Of a DNA stretch of 64,000 nt, positions 13,701-23,839 are shown one piece after another. The notes under the pieces are model-generated. The model ran no database searches, was not told the DNA's origin, and saw only the letters and a program-made list of their open reading frames with translations. The position numbers and the translations under genes were made by a program. The DNA is from Brasenia schreberi (Eukaryota > Streptophyta > Magnoliopsida > Nymphaeales > Cabombaceae). Within the stretch, counting starts at the first letter, position 1. Every line of letters begins with the position of its first letter. Location: positions 12,291,501 through 12,355,500 of the forward strand of contig JAYKKT010000086.1 of NCBI GenBank assembly GCA_036023115.1, read 5' to 3'.

Positions 13701-16700
13701 CCTCTGAAGTAACCAAATGATCAAACTTACATTCCATATATTTTGTCTTTGTTCTACTAAGTCGGAGGCCTTTGCTTTCTAATGCTTATCTCCATTGTTC
13801 TAATTTTCTATTAACTTTTTCCTTAGACTCTTCCACTAACACAATGTCATTTGCAAATAACATACACCAAGGCACTTCGTCATTGTTAACTCATCAATCA
13901 CCATTATAAATAAGTATGGACTTAAAGTTGATCATTGATGTAACCCAATATTAACTTTAAAGAAGTCTGTCATTCCTTCATGAGTCCTCACACATGTTTT
14001 TGCACCATCATACATGTCTCTTATAAAGTTAATGTATGTCAATGGGATACCTCTTTTTTCCAAAGTTCTCCAAAGAACCTCCCTTGGTACCCTATCATAA
14101 GCTTTTTCTAGATCAATAAATATCATGTGAAGGTCTTTCTTTTTTGCTCTAAAATGTTCCATAAGACGTCTCAAAAGGTGAATCGCTTCAACTGTAGATA
14201 TGCCTGGCAAGAATCCAAATTAGTTCTCTGTTGTACTTGATACTTGTCTTAACCTACATTCGATAATTCTTTCCCACAATTTCATAGTATGGCTCGTTAA
14301 CTTGATACCTCAATAATTTGCACAATTTTGAATGTCTCCCTTGTTCTTATATATGGGTATAAGTGTACTTGCTCTCCATTCCTCGGGCATCTTTTGGTTT
14401 TTCCATATTTCATTAAATAGTCTTGTGAGCCAAGTGATTCTTATTTTTCCTAGTATTTTCTAAACTTCTATATGAATATTATCTGGTCCTACCGATTTAC
14501 CACCTTTCATATGTTTAAGAGCCTCTTTGACTTCATTATTTTGAATATGTCGGTAGAAATTGTGGTTTATATACTTTTCTGATTTGGCTAACTCTCCTAA
14601 GCAAATACTAACATCTTTATTTTCATTAAAAAGCTTATAAAAATAGTTTCTCCATCTATTTCTTATATCATCATTTGTCACTAGAATTTTTTCATCCTCG
14701 TCTTTGATGCATCTAACATAATTAAGATCTATAGTTTTCTTATCTCTAGCCTTAGCTATCCTAAAAATATCTCTTTTACCCTCTTTTGAGTTAAGTTTTT
14801 TTATATAAATCCTCTCAAATTTTAGCTTTTGCTTCACTCACGACCTTTTTCGCTTCCTTCTTTGCTTTCTTATAAGCCTCTAAAGTTTCACTAGTTTTCT
14901 TAGCATAATGTAATTTGTAACATGCCCTCTTTGCCTTGATTTTATTTTGCACTACTTCACTCCACCACCAAGCTTCTTTTTGTGTTGGTACACCTCCCTT
15001 AGATACACCTAACACATTTGTCGCCACTTTCCTAATATGTATAGCCATATTGTTCCACATATCACAGGGTGTACCAACATAATTTCAAACATCTCCTTGA
15101 AGGACTTTCTGTTTAAATATATCTTCTTTCTTGCTTTTGAGGTTCTACCATTTAGTCCGAATAGCTCGATGCACTCTTTTCTTCTTTGTCCATTTTTTAT
15201 TTATAAATCCATAACTAAAAGTCAATGTTGGGTGGTTAAGCTTTCTCGTAGAATTACCTTTGCAATCTTTACAACACGCTCTATCTTTTTTTCTACAAAT
15301 AAAGTAATCAATTTGTGTTTGTGATAAGCCACTCTTATAAGTAATTAAATGTTATCTCGTTTTTTGAAGATTGTATTGACTACAAAGATATCAAATGTCA
15401 TAGCAAAATTTAAAATCTCCCTACCTTCCTCATTTATATCCCCAAAACCAAAGTTTCCATGAATACCTTGATATCCTAATGCCTCTTTACCGATATTTCC
15501 ATTTAAGTCTCCTCTTAAACAAATCATCTCCCTTTCGTGGAATCCTTTGAATCACCTTATCTAACTCTTCCCAAAAAGCGGTCTTTATACTAACTTCTAG
15601 GCCTACTTGGGGTGCATAAGTACAAACTATATTCAAAACCTATGCTCCTAACACTAATTTCAACGTCATGATTCGGTCACCATATCGTTGAATGTCTACT
15701 ACACTATCCTTTAAATATTTATTTATGATAATACCAACTCCGTTTCAAGCCTTTTCCTTACTTAAGTACCATAATTTAAAGCTTGTATCCTCTATCTCCT
15801 TCGCTTTTTCTCCAACCCACTTTGTCTCTTGTAAACATAGAATATGAATCTTTCTCCGAATCATAGTATCTACCACCTCCATTAGCTTACCGGATAATGT
15901 TCTGATATTCCAAGAACCAATACAAATCTTATTATCTTGGACTAGCTTCCTTACCCCCCCGCATCCGTCCATATTGAAAATGTGGAGACCCTCTCTATAA
16001 ATTATTCACTACATTCGGGCGGCAATGCAGTGTGACTAACTTCTTTATCTACACCCGTCCATGATGTGGAAACCCTCTCTACAATTGATTTACTATATCC
16101 GGGCAAAAATATAGTGGCCCTTGCTTACTTATCATTACATTCGGGCTCTGCAGCGCATCACTAGGTGGAGACGCCCCAAAGCAATGCTCATAATTTGTGT
16201 AATACATGGTATAAAAATCCAACAAAGTTTTACGCTGGTTGTCGGAAGCCTAACGCAACCCTCCTCCTTTATCCGGCTTGGGATCGGCAATGCAAGGGTG
16301 ATCCCTTACTTGGGTGGAGTTAGCAATTGTTGCTCTATGATATTTACTTTTAACTTTAATAGTATCTCTTATCATACAAAATACCTAATGTCCCAATCCA
16401 TTTTAACCAACCGGCATTAATTCTATGCATAACATCTCCATCAATTTTTCCAACAAACAACAAACAACAACTAAGCCTTTTCCCATACTAGACGGGGTCG
16501 GCTACATGGATTCTTTGTTTCCACATATCCCTATCATGTGCCATGTTAGCAGTTAACTCACAATAAGCTAGATCATTCTTTATTGTTTCTTTCCAACACT
16601 TTTGTGGTCGTCCTCTACCTCTTTTAATACTTTCCAAATTTAGTTTTTCTAACCTTCTTACAGGTTCTTCTTTTGATCTTCTTTCTATATGTCCAAACCA

Positions 16701-18966
16701 TCTTAAACGATATTCTCTCATTTTATCCTCTATTGGTGCCACTCCTAATTTGTTTCTAATAACCTCATTATGTATACGGTCTTTTCTTTTATGACCACTC
16801 ATCCATCTCAACATCTTCATTTCTGTCACATACATCTTTTATACATATTGATGATTAACTGCCTAACACTCAGAACCATAAAACATGGCAGGCCTAATTG
16901 CTGCTCTATAATATTTACCTTTTAACTTTAATAGTCTCTTCTTATCACAAAGAATACTTAATACTCCTCTCCATTTTAACCAACCAGTATTAATTCTATG
17001 CATAACATCAATTCTTCCATCACTCTGAAAAATTGACCCTAGGTATTTAAAACTTTCCTTTTGGGGGATGCAATGTGTGCCAATTTTAATTTCTATGTCC
17101 TCTAAGTAACCAAATGATCAAACTTACATTCCATATAATCTGTCTTTGTTTTACTAAGTCGGAGGCCTTTGCTTTCTAATGTTTCTCTTCATAGTTCCAA
17201 TTTTCTATTAACTTTTTCCTTAGACTCCTCCACTAATACAATGTCATCTGCAAATAACATACACCAAGGTACTTCATCTTGAATATGTTTTGTTAACTCA
17301 TCCATCACCATTATAAATAAGTATGGACTTAAAGTTGATCCTTGATGTAACCCACTCCATCAATTTTTCCATCACTTTGAAAAATTGACCTTAAGTATTT
17401 AAAACTTCCTTATGGGGGATGCATTGTGTGCCAATCTTAATTTCTATGTCATGTGAAGTACCCAAAGGATCAACTCATATTCTTTATTTTTTGTCTTTGT
17501 TCTACTAAGTCGGAATTGTTCTACTAAGTCGGAAGTCTTTTACTTCCTAACGTTTCTCTGCAAAGTTCCAATTTCTTATTAACTTTTTCTTTAGACTCAT
17601 CCACTATTACAATATCATATACAAATAATATAAACCAAGGTATTTCATCTTAAATATGTTTTGTTAACTCATCAATGACCAATATAAATAAATATGGACT
17701 TAAAGTTGATCCCCAATATAACCTAATATTAACTTTAAAGGAGTATGCCATTCCTTTATAAGTCCTTACACAAGTTTTTTGCACCATGTACATGTCCCTT
17801 ATAAGATTTATGCATGTCAATAGGATCTCTCTTTTTCAATGTTCTCTAAAGAACATCTCTTAACACCCTACCGTAAGGCTTTTCTAGATATGAAGGTTCT
17901 TCTTTTTTGCTCTAAAATATTTCATAAGATGTGTCAATAGGTGAATCACTTCAATAGTAGGTCTGTTGGGCATGAATTTGAATTGGTTGTCTATTGTACT
18001 CAATATTTGTCTTAACCTACGTTCGATAATTTTTTCCCATAATTTCATAGTATGACTCATTAACTTGATACCTCGATAATTCGAACAATTTTGCCCTTGT
18101 TCTTATATATAAATATAAGTGTACTCGCTCTCCGTTACTTGGGCATCTTTTGGGTTTTCTATATTTCATTAAATAGTCTTGTGAGCCAAGTTAGCCTCAC
18201 CTCTCTTAGGATTTTCCATACTTCTATAGGAATATTATTTCGTCCTACATATTTACCAACAACCTTCATATATTTAAGAGCCTATTTGACTTCATTCTTT
18301 TGAATACGCCCAAAATTTTATGTGAGCTACTTGATTCAACCCTCCTTTATCTGCCTTGAGACTGGCCATGCAAGGGTGATCCCTTATATGGGTGGACGTT
18401 CTTTAGCTCCTTAAATGTTGGTGCAAATTGATTTAGGGAAAAATGTAATCGTTGTTTAATGGGTAAAGAAATCTTGGCAGTTCTTGATGAGTTTTAGCAA
18501 GTGTCGAGATGCATTCTTGATTCTTCTTGTCGTGTTATATTTATGCAATAGATGACCAAAGTGCTTTCAATATACAGATGAGCTTGGGAAGCCATGGCAT
18601 TTATGGTTCTCCTTTTCTATGTTTCACATTTTTAAGTGTATTTTCTTTTAGTTTTTCTATTGAAATTGTTCTATATGTTTGTATCGGGGGAAGTACCATG
18701 GGCACTCAATTGGCCTTTTTCTAATTGAAAACGAAACACCATGTCAGTTCTCTCTCATTTGTCTTCAATTTAACTTTTGGTAATGTTGATTCCTTGCACT
18801 TTCTCTATCGTAGCCTTACCTCCACGAATCAAGACATTTGCATGCTGTAAGAAGAGCGCGGGGATGTGGAGGTCGATTCCTTAATGCGAAAACGAATCAA
18901 CAAATGGAATCATCGGGTGGGACCCCATCTCAACGTGTTAGCTCATCCAGTTCAGATAACTCTTGA
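4716..18966 (+). CDS. NF-YA: Nuclear transcription factor Y subunit A (NF-YA / HAP2), five coding exons
   Basis: NF-YA is the sequence-specific subunit of the nuclear NF-Y trimer: it docks on the NF-YB/NF-YC histone-fold dimer and reads CCAAT boxes. Coding exons by splice sites and phase: 4716-4752, 6485-6633, 11956-12027, 12121-12285 and 18814-18966 (TGA), predicting 191 aa. The start MTSSTHD resembles the MTSS start of short plant NF-YAs. Residues about 107-135 ([19 protein letters not shown]) form the subunit-interaction helix; residues 142-168 ([14 protein letters not shown], then [11 protein letters not shown]) form the DNA-binding part. Both look complete. The tail is Ser-rich. No miR169-like site was seen in the 3' UTR, as in the NF-YA4/7-like group. 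Introns 2 and 4 (5.3 and 6.5 kb) are filled with LINEs, yet the splice sites are intact. The first donor (TTTTG|GTAAAT) is the least certain junction. Confidence 0.9.
6259..6362 (+). mobile_element. 5'-truncated LINE tail (104 bp) with target duplication
   Basis: This matches the last about 100 bp of the RTE-like LINEs in the window, including ACAAAGAATCCATGTAGCCG and a (TTG)n tail. It is flanked by TAATTAGTAATAAGTC (6243-6258) and TAATTAGTTATAAGTC (6363-6378), a 16-bp target duplication with one mismatch. It sits in the NF-YA intron upstream of exon 6485-6633. Confidence 0.8.
8549..8580. repeat. Compound microsatellite (GT)n(AT)n(AG)n
   Basis: A GTGTGT tract runs directly into TATATATATA and then AGAGAGAG within NF-YA intron 2. 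Confidence 0.8.
10038..10397 (+). pseudogene. LINE A endonuclease fragment
   Basis: This open stretch encodes the second half of the LINE endonuclease, with GGDLNGHVG (catalytic Asp/Asn block), [14 protein letters not shown] and a conserved ITYKSG-IQIDYF end. The first half is at about 9,655-10,030, interrupted by stops. A deletion just after ILTFSYGF removes the linker to the RT domain. Confidence 0.75.
10388..11860 (+). pseudogene. LINE A reverse transcriptase and C-terminal fragment
   Basis: The fragment encodes the RT fingers and palm with FIDLEKAYD (first catalytic Asp) and the FADD box, followed by the RTE C-terminal region ending in [10 protein letters not shown]. Stops at several points (after NCANY, after NIGLHQ, after LWRET) split it, so no functional polymerase is expected. 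The closest relatives in the window are copies C and D on the other strand. Confidence 0.8.
12467..12611 (-). repeat. 5S rRNA-derived retroposed segment with (TAAGG)n tail
   Basis: Read on the minus strand, 12,608 to 12,517 follows plant 5S rRNA from about nt 29 to the end: GGATCCCATC, AAGTTAAGCATG (box A region), ATACTAGGAT, ACCTCCTAGGAAGTCCTCGT (box C region). The first about 28 nt of 5S are absent. It continues with a non-5S body (CTGACCTCACTTAGTGTGG) and ends in TAAGTAAGGTAAGGTAAGG against the target duplication. Candidates are a 5S-derived SINE (SINE3-like), a 5S pseudogene joined to LINE cDNA, or a piece of a Cassandra-type LTR, which also carries 5S sequence. It is not a functional 5S gene, being partial and with many substitutions. 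Confidence 0.75.
13063..16324 (-). mobile_element. RTE-like LINE copy C, near full length, nested in LINE B
   Basis: This 3.26-kb copy lies inside LINE B; B resumes with TTGCTCTATGATATTTAC. Minus-strand order: 5' end AACTCCACCC near 16,320; endonuclease ([12 protein letters not shown] near 15,910; [13 protein letters not shown] near 15,500); linker (about 15,060-14,460, including a coiled Lys/Ala-rich stretch); RT ([18 protein letters not shown] near 14,100); C-terminal block (near 13,430-13,240); and (TTG)n tail at 13,063. Stops and frameshifts are scattered through it. It is the most complete LINE in the window and shows the linker missing from copy A. The target duplication is not crisp. 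Confidence 0.8.
14460..15060 (-). pseudogene. LINE C linker and N-terminal RT coding remnant
   Basis: Two open stretches, 14815-15060 and 14460-14837, encode the region between endonuclease and RT: a basic, helix-prone segment ([16 protein letters not shown]) and the RT entry ([18 protein letters not shown]). They match the element's expected order and are separated by a frameshift. The RT core continues at 14210-13932. Confidence 0.65.
16453..17354 (-). mobile_element. RTE-like LINE copy D, 5'-truncated, nested in LINE B
   Basis: The 902-bp copy is flanked by a perfect 17-bp target duplication CTCCATCAATTTTTCCA (16436-16452 and 17355-17371) within LINE B sequence. It carries the C-terminal region, with an open stretch at 16488-16835 containing [13 protein letters not shown] and the end [10 protein letters not shown]. 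It is truncated just upstream of the FADD box and ends in a long (TTG)n tail (16,453-16,475). The perfect duplication suggests it is the youngest insertion in this intron. Confidence 0.88.
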
Positions 18967-19400
18967 CTTGGAGGATTAAAGCCTCAATGCATAGTCGTCC
19001 ATGTCATGTACTTGGTATTGGCATAACATTGGATGTGGATTTCCTTATATCAACGGTTCCAAGCCGTACAGAGTCTGGAGATTGAGTCAACTTGAAGCTG
19101 CTAGGATTTGAGGCAAGTCTCCTGCATGTCAGTTCCTGTCCCAAGTACGTCTTGCATGTCAGTTCCTGTCCCAAGTACGTCTAGTGAACAGTTTTTAGTT
19201 CTGGAGATTTTGAAATAGATACAGGTAGGAGCTGGAAGTGAAACATGATACGGAACATCCTTTGCTGTGCTAGGAGTGCAGGTTTTGGTTATCACCTTCC
19301 TTGAGAAGGTCCTGGGAAAGGAAAAAGAAAAATACTTAGCGATCAAATGCATCCTGTGAATTTGTCATGACCTTTATTGCTGTTTGACATAAAGCACTGC
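18967..19400 (+). other. NF-YA 3' untranslated region (approximate)
   Basis: The DNA after the NF-YA stop codon is ordinary UTR-like sequence. A perfect 30-bp tandem duplication occupies 19123-19182. No canonical AATAAA was pinned down; CATAAAGCA near 19,389 is a possible variant. No miR169-complementary site was recognised. The end is approximate. Confidence 0.5.
19123..19182. repeat. Perfect 30-bp tandem duplication
   Basis: The unit starting TGCATGTCAGTTCCTGTCCC occurs at 19123-19152 and again, unchanged, at 19153-19182, in the inferred NF-YA 3' UTR. Confidence 0.95.
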
Positions 19401-21675
19401 AGAGGCAAAGCAGTTTTCATTTGTTCATTAATCTCTCCCTCCCTCCCCTTTCCTCTTTCTCTCCCACATGCTCTCAATTTTTAGGGTTCGGAGGCATTAG
19501 CTGCATGCTGAAATCCTACGGTTATCGATTCTCATGCTGTTTCTGTTTTAGATTCATGCAATCTGTCCATGATCAGGCAATATGGGTTTTTCTACTTGGA
19601 CTGCTTGCTGCCATCTTACATTTCACACACACACACACACACACAGATTTCACATCACTTATGCGACATTTATCTTCGTATTAATGTATTTTCTCTTTGG
19701 TTACTTTCTTGAGTTTGTAAACCGGTCTGCTTAGCTGCTGCGGGTTGCATGTCTGTATCAAGAACCTGGCAATTTTTGTGCTTTGTCTGTAGCCTAGCCT
19801 ATCGACTTGAACATTCATGTTCTCATACTTCCCAACTATGTATTTTTTCACCCTCAACGACCTTTTTCTTGTTCTTCCATTCTAATTGGTAATAGGTGCC
19901 TGCTACCGCAAGGTTTCCCTATGGAGAAGCACAGGGAAACCTATGTTAAAGGTCTAAAATGCTCGATTAAAATGATAGAGCATGGCTTTGTTTCTCTGAA
20001 GTTAAATGTTAGTGTAACAACATGCTTTTTTTGTGATTTTCAAAAATACCTTCACTTATTTATTTATGAAAATTCTCATATTGTCCTTGCCTTTTCCTGT
20101 GATTCCTCTCTCCATTGTTGCAAGCTTTCTTCCTTCTTTTCTTTTCTCATTGATGTCGATCTTTCATTTTATTGTTGGTCATTTTGTTTTATAATGATGA
20201 TACGGAATTGAATCTGATTGGAGTTATCACCTTCTCTTATACAAAAATAAGAAAGGAAAAGAAAGAAAAAAAGAGAAAAAAGAGGTTTGTATGCTTAATT
20301 CAATAAGGTATTTTTGTATTTTTTAGAAGTATATTTATGCATTCAATCATATTTTGTTTTTAATGTATTTGATATCATCGATCCAATAACCGTGAAGTCG
20401 TCATGAGTTGGGTAAAGATACCTCATTATTTAGAGAGACATGATTGAGTCATCTTCTTAGAGAGATGCAGTTGACTCGAGTGTGACAATCAAACAAAAAA
20501 CCAAGAAAGCATAAGATTCAATAAAGGATTTATAATGTTCATTTTTTTCATTAAACAATACAAAGTTAAATACAATATATTTTATTCTCTTTTCTTTCTT
20601 CGAGGAGAACATTGGTGATTATTTTAAGGGTTTGTTCGTTAGTTTGTTTTTTATTCAATTATTTTTCTTTTTTGAATGTTGAATATAAATCGATAATGTC
20701 CAAAATGTTTTGAAATAGACTTCGAATGATTGTTAGAAGCTTGAAGAAGTGAAAACAATTTTCAGAATGAAGGTATTTATAGGAGAGAGAAAGGAGAAAA
20801 TTTGTATTTTAGGTATTTTAAAAAAAGGTGTGTGGATAACAAGATGCCTATCGATTATGAACAAGAATATTGAATTTATGTTGCTATTATGTGTGGATAA
20901 GCTGGTTGGGTTTGGACCAAGCCCGATTTGAGAGTACATAACAAGGGCATAGATGGGTTTGGCAAGGATAATGCATAAAAGTAATCACCAAATGTTATGA
21001 AAAAGTGGTAAAACAATATTGTGCGCTATGCCAATTAAAGGTTCAAACTACAGTGTAAAATTTTGGAAAAGCAGTTGAAGAACAGAATTGAAATGTCGAC
21101 AAAACCAATGGTGAGCGCACTCCATGCGGTGTAATCATCTGACGGCTCTATGCCTGTGGAAGTTAGATCTGGTACTGGTGCTTCAGCTTAGGGCTTCAGG
21201 TAATTTTATGCCTAATTACAAGCTCGATCCATCTGTTTGTTATTAATTTACCTAAGTTTCGACTAGGGTAGAAAATATAGATGCACTTTAGAATTGACAT
21301 CCTTAGAATCCACTTTAGACTTGACATCCTTAGAATCCACTTTTAGCTCACCTACCCCATCTCCTATCAAAGGTTCACAAGAATATGTATCCCTCGGGTT
21401 CGTTATAGCAACTTCGTATCTATCTCTGGAATAGTCGTGTTTTGACTCCTCATCAAAATGGATAATGACTCAAGAGTGATGGTTCAAATGATGTTTATTA
21501 TGATCATTAATGAGCCCATCACCTCAATGTTGAAAGCAGGCATCGATGTAGTTGGCAAAACATTGACCTTGAGGTCTCTCTCTCCCTTCTGAAGATCCTC
21601 TAGGGTCTCGAATAATGGGCCATCGTTCCTGTCGGCTCGAGACAACCCTTTGGTGGAGTTCATGATATGGCCTTA
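19400..21675. other. Intergenic DNA, no gene recognised
   Basis: A CT-rich patch at 19,436-19,470 and a (CA)n tract at 19,624-19,645 are the only clear features. The longest open stretch (19807-20211) has no recognisable domain and looks like chance. The remainder is AT-rich. Confidence 0.5.
19624..19645. repeat. (CA)n microsatellite
   Basis: Eleven uninterrupted CA units. Confidence 0.95.
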
Positions 21676-21736
21676 TGTCACGCCCCGACGCTGACGCGTT
21701 CCGTGCCTTGGGTGATTCCAGTGCCGGGGCGTGACA
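21676..21736. repeat. Perfect 12-bp inverted repeat TGTCACGCCCCG
   Basis: TGTCACGCCCCG (21676-21687) and its exact reverse complement CGGGGCGTGACA (21725-21736) enclose 37 GC-rich bases. TGTCACGCCCCG resembles the 5' end of some plant LTR retrotransposons, so this may be an LTR-terminal relic; it can also form a strong hairpin. Confidence 0.8.
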
Positions 21737-21739
21737 CTT

Positions 21740-22985
21740 AGATGAAACCCCATACTGTGTCACGGTTTCTGTAGATGATTCCAACAAACATGCCCTAAGA
21801 TTTGTATGTGGGGTGATTCCACAAAAGAAATGGTCTAGAGAAACCGCCTTCATATACAGCCTCCACCTTCTTAGACATCATGTGTTTTGACTTTGTTTAG
21901 GTCCCACTATGATGGTGTATAAGGTTAATACACGATTGTATTTTGTAATGGTTGATATAGGTAGCAATGGATTTGCATCAGTCTCAAGTTTCTTATTTGA
22001 GAACTTAAGACGTCCATCCTTAATAACTTGATGTATGACTTAGTAGAACTTGACACATTGATTTATACCGGTAAACATCTAAAAATTTTTCAAAAAAATT
22101 AAATTTTTTCAAAATTTCCCTTTAAAGCAAAATTGTGGTTGTTGGACTTTAAGGTCTTTTTCAACAAAGACACCTTAAAGAATATCATTTCTAACCTAAA
22201 ATTTTGTAGAAATCACAAATGAGGGTTATTTCGTGCCCCACAAAAAAAACAAATTCTGAAAAAAAATTCAAAAAATGACCATTTTACCCTCAAGGTTGTA
22301 CTAGCAAAATTTTACTGTTTCAAGTGTATTTCTTTCAAATAAATGGTTGAAAAAGTTAAAAAAAGGCATTTGGAATCAAAATAAGTTCTAAATTCAAAAT
22401 ATTTATAAAATAACCATTTTACCCCTATAGAATACCCGAATTAAAAAGATAAAAAATAGAATAAACATGCTTAAAATATGGTGGAGAAGGAGCGGGGTCT
22501 CAAAAGACTCAAGTTCGGTGATGACTCAAGCTCAAGTGTCAAGTAAAAAGTCTAAAATACACCGATCAAGGGTGATCTTACACCAAGTGACCTTACACCC
22601 ATCGGAAGATTAAAGTGGTTTAGAAAGGTTAAAGAGATCAACCCACGGAGCAAAAAAGCACAAAACCATCAATCTAGATTAAGAAAACCAAAAAGTATCA
22701 TCGTCAACTACCATGCGTTCGACCACAAGCTTCCTGCACCACCGTCGAATACCATAAACTACTCCCAAGCCGCCACGTGTCACCAAGCAACAAGCACGGG
22801 CCCATCACGTGCTTGACAGGACCCCCCGACACCTGGCAGGATCCGCCTGTCACATATCAAATTTTAACTTCCATTCAAAGGAAGGTTTATTGACCTATGA
22901 GGCAAGAAGGATTGCCTCCTTCTTCAGCCAAACCTCTAAGGCGTTGAACGGTGTGAAGCAAGCAGCTATCCTCAACCGTAGAGAG
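21740..22985. other. Intergenic DNA, probably degraded retrotransposon leader
   Basis: No coding sequence was recognised. 22,060-22,440 is A/T homopolymer-rich. 22,480-22,985 adjoins the U5 end of a minus-strand gypsy LTR and could be its leader or flank. This is an inference from position only. Confidence 0.3.
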
Positions 22986-22989
22986 GTTT

Positions 22990-23345
22990 CTGATCTTCAC
23001 ACGTTCTTGCTGTAATTCGTTCTAGGTTCCACACACGCACGCACAAGTGCATATATACTCATAAAGATCAACTAGGAACTATCAAGCTTTATTTCACCAA
23101 AGAATAAGCACAGGACATGACTAAAGCCGCTCACGGCTCTTGAAAATTTCTCACACTCTCACTCAACGAGCCTAGATGTCACTAAGACTCACTCCTAGTG
23201 AATACTTACAAGTCTCGAGTCTCTCTCACTCTCTAAGGATCTAAGGTATATCAAGGATTGATCAAAGAATCACTTAATACCCAGCCACTCGGGTATTTAT
23301 AGACTTGCTTCAAGTGTATCCGGTTCACTCTAGAGCCTTCTAGAT
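22990..23345 (-). mobile_element. R-U5 part of a gypsy LTR
   Basis: The reverse complement aligns with the later half of the + strand LTR at 35009-35935: shared blocks include GGCTCTAGAGTGAACCGG, AAGTCTATAAATACCCGA (TATA-like), GAGACTTGTAAGTATTCACT and GGTGAAATAAAGCTTGA (AATAAA-like signal). The matching U3 half is at 26768-27049 in the same orientation, so together they look like one LTR split by the 3.4 kb between them. Confidence 0.75.
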
Positions 23346-23384
23346 CCAAAGATGTAAGCTTTTCAATAATACACATAGAAGGCC

Positions 23385-23536
23385 CAAGGGGTGTTAGCAT
23401 AGTGGAAAAGGTATTTGACCACTGGATGAGAGATTGACTCCCACGGGCACCAACCCGCTTTGGAAGTCGATGCCTAGTATAGACCCTAAGACTGCGGGTC
23501 ATATCATTGGTGTTCTGTGCTACATAAAAAAAAAAA
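23385..23536 (+). mobile_element. tRNA-type SINE
   Basis: RNA polymerase III promoter boxes are visible: TAGCATAGTGG (box A, 23395-23405) and GATTGACTCC (box B-like, 23432-23441), about 27 nt apart. They are followed by a tRNA-unrelated body and an 11-A tail (23526-23536). Length about 150 bp fits plant SINEs. Target duplication is not clear (CAATAATA versus CAATATGA). The family is not identified. Confidence 0.6.
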
Positions 23537-23839
23537 CCAATATGAATGTGAGACCAGCATTTGTGCATAAGTTTCACAGAAAGGTCACTCTTATTCTACT
23601 TCCGCTTGCAATAAAAAGAACAATGAAAAAGCTTACCAAACACTTGAAGGACAAACTAAACTCTGCATTCAGTTGCTTAATAAATAAACTGAGCTTTATC
23701 TAGCTGAAAAAATTGCAAAATACCCAGTAAGTTGCGCTACTCTCTCCAAATGGATTCACCATCAAAAAGAGTAAATGACAAGATGTTAATAAACATCGCA
23801 ATGTCAATGCTATTCATTGACCTTCACAGTACAAGAACC

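Larger units (their letters stand above)
12467..18400 (-). mobile_element. Compound insertion: old LINE B with 5S-derived tail, carrying LINEs C and D
   Basis: The block is flanked by CTTTAGTTCCTTAAAT (12451-12466) and CTTTAGCTCCTTAAAT (18401-18416), a 16-bp target duplication with one mismatch. On the minus strand it reads: 5' end (AACGTCCACCCATATAAGGG), an internal deletion of the endonuclease, RT and C-terminal parts, a (TTG)n-like tail near 12,612-12,625, then a 5S rRNA-like segment and a (TAAGG)n end. LINE B itself is 12612-13062, 16325-16452 and 17372-18400; copies C and D interrupt it. It is the oldest insertion in NF-YA intron 4. The donor at 12,286 and the acceptor at 18,813 lie outside the block. 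Confidence 0.8.

Noticed and set aside
10038..16835. Reverse transcriptase or DNA-repair endonuclease as host or defence genes
   Set aside because: Domain order, (TTG)n tails, target duplications and repetition across the window show dead LINEs.
18967..19400. A miR169 target site in the NF-YA 3' UTR (GAGGCAAGTCTCCTGCATG near 19,110)
   Set aside because: It lacks the conserved TTGGCT end and shows several mismatches.
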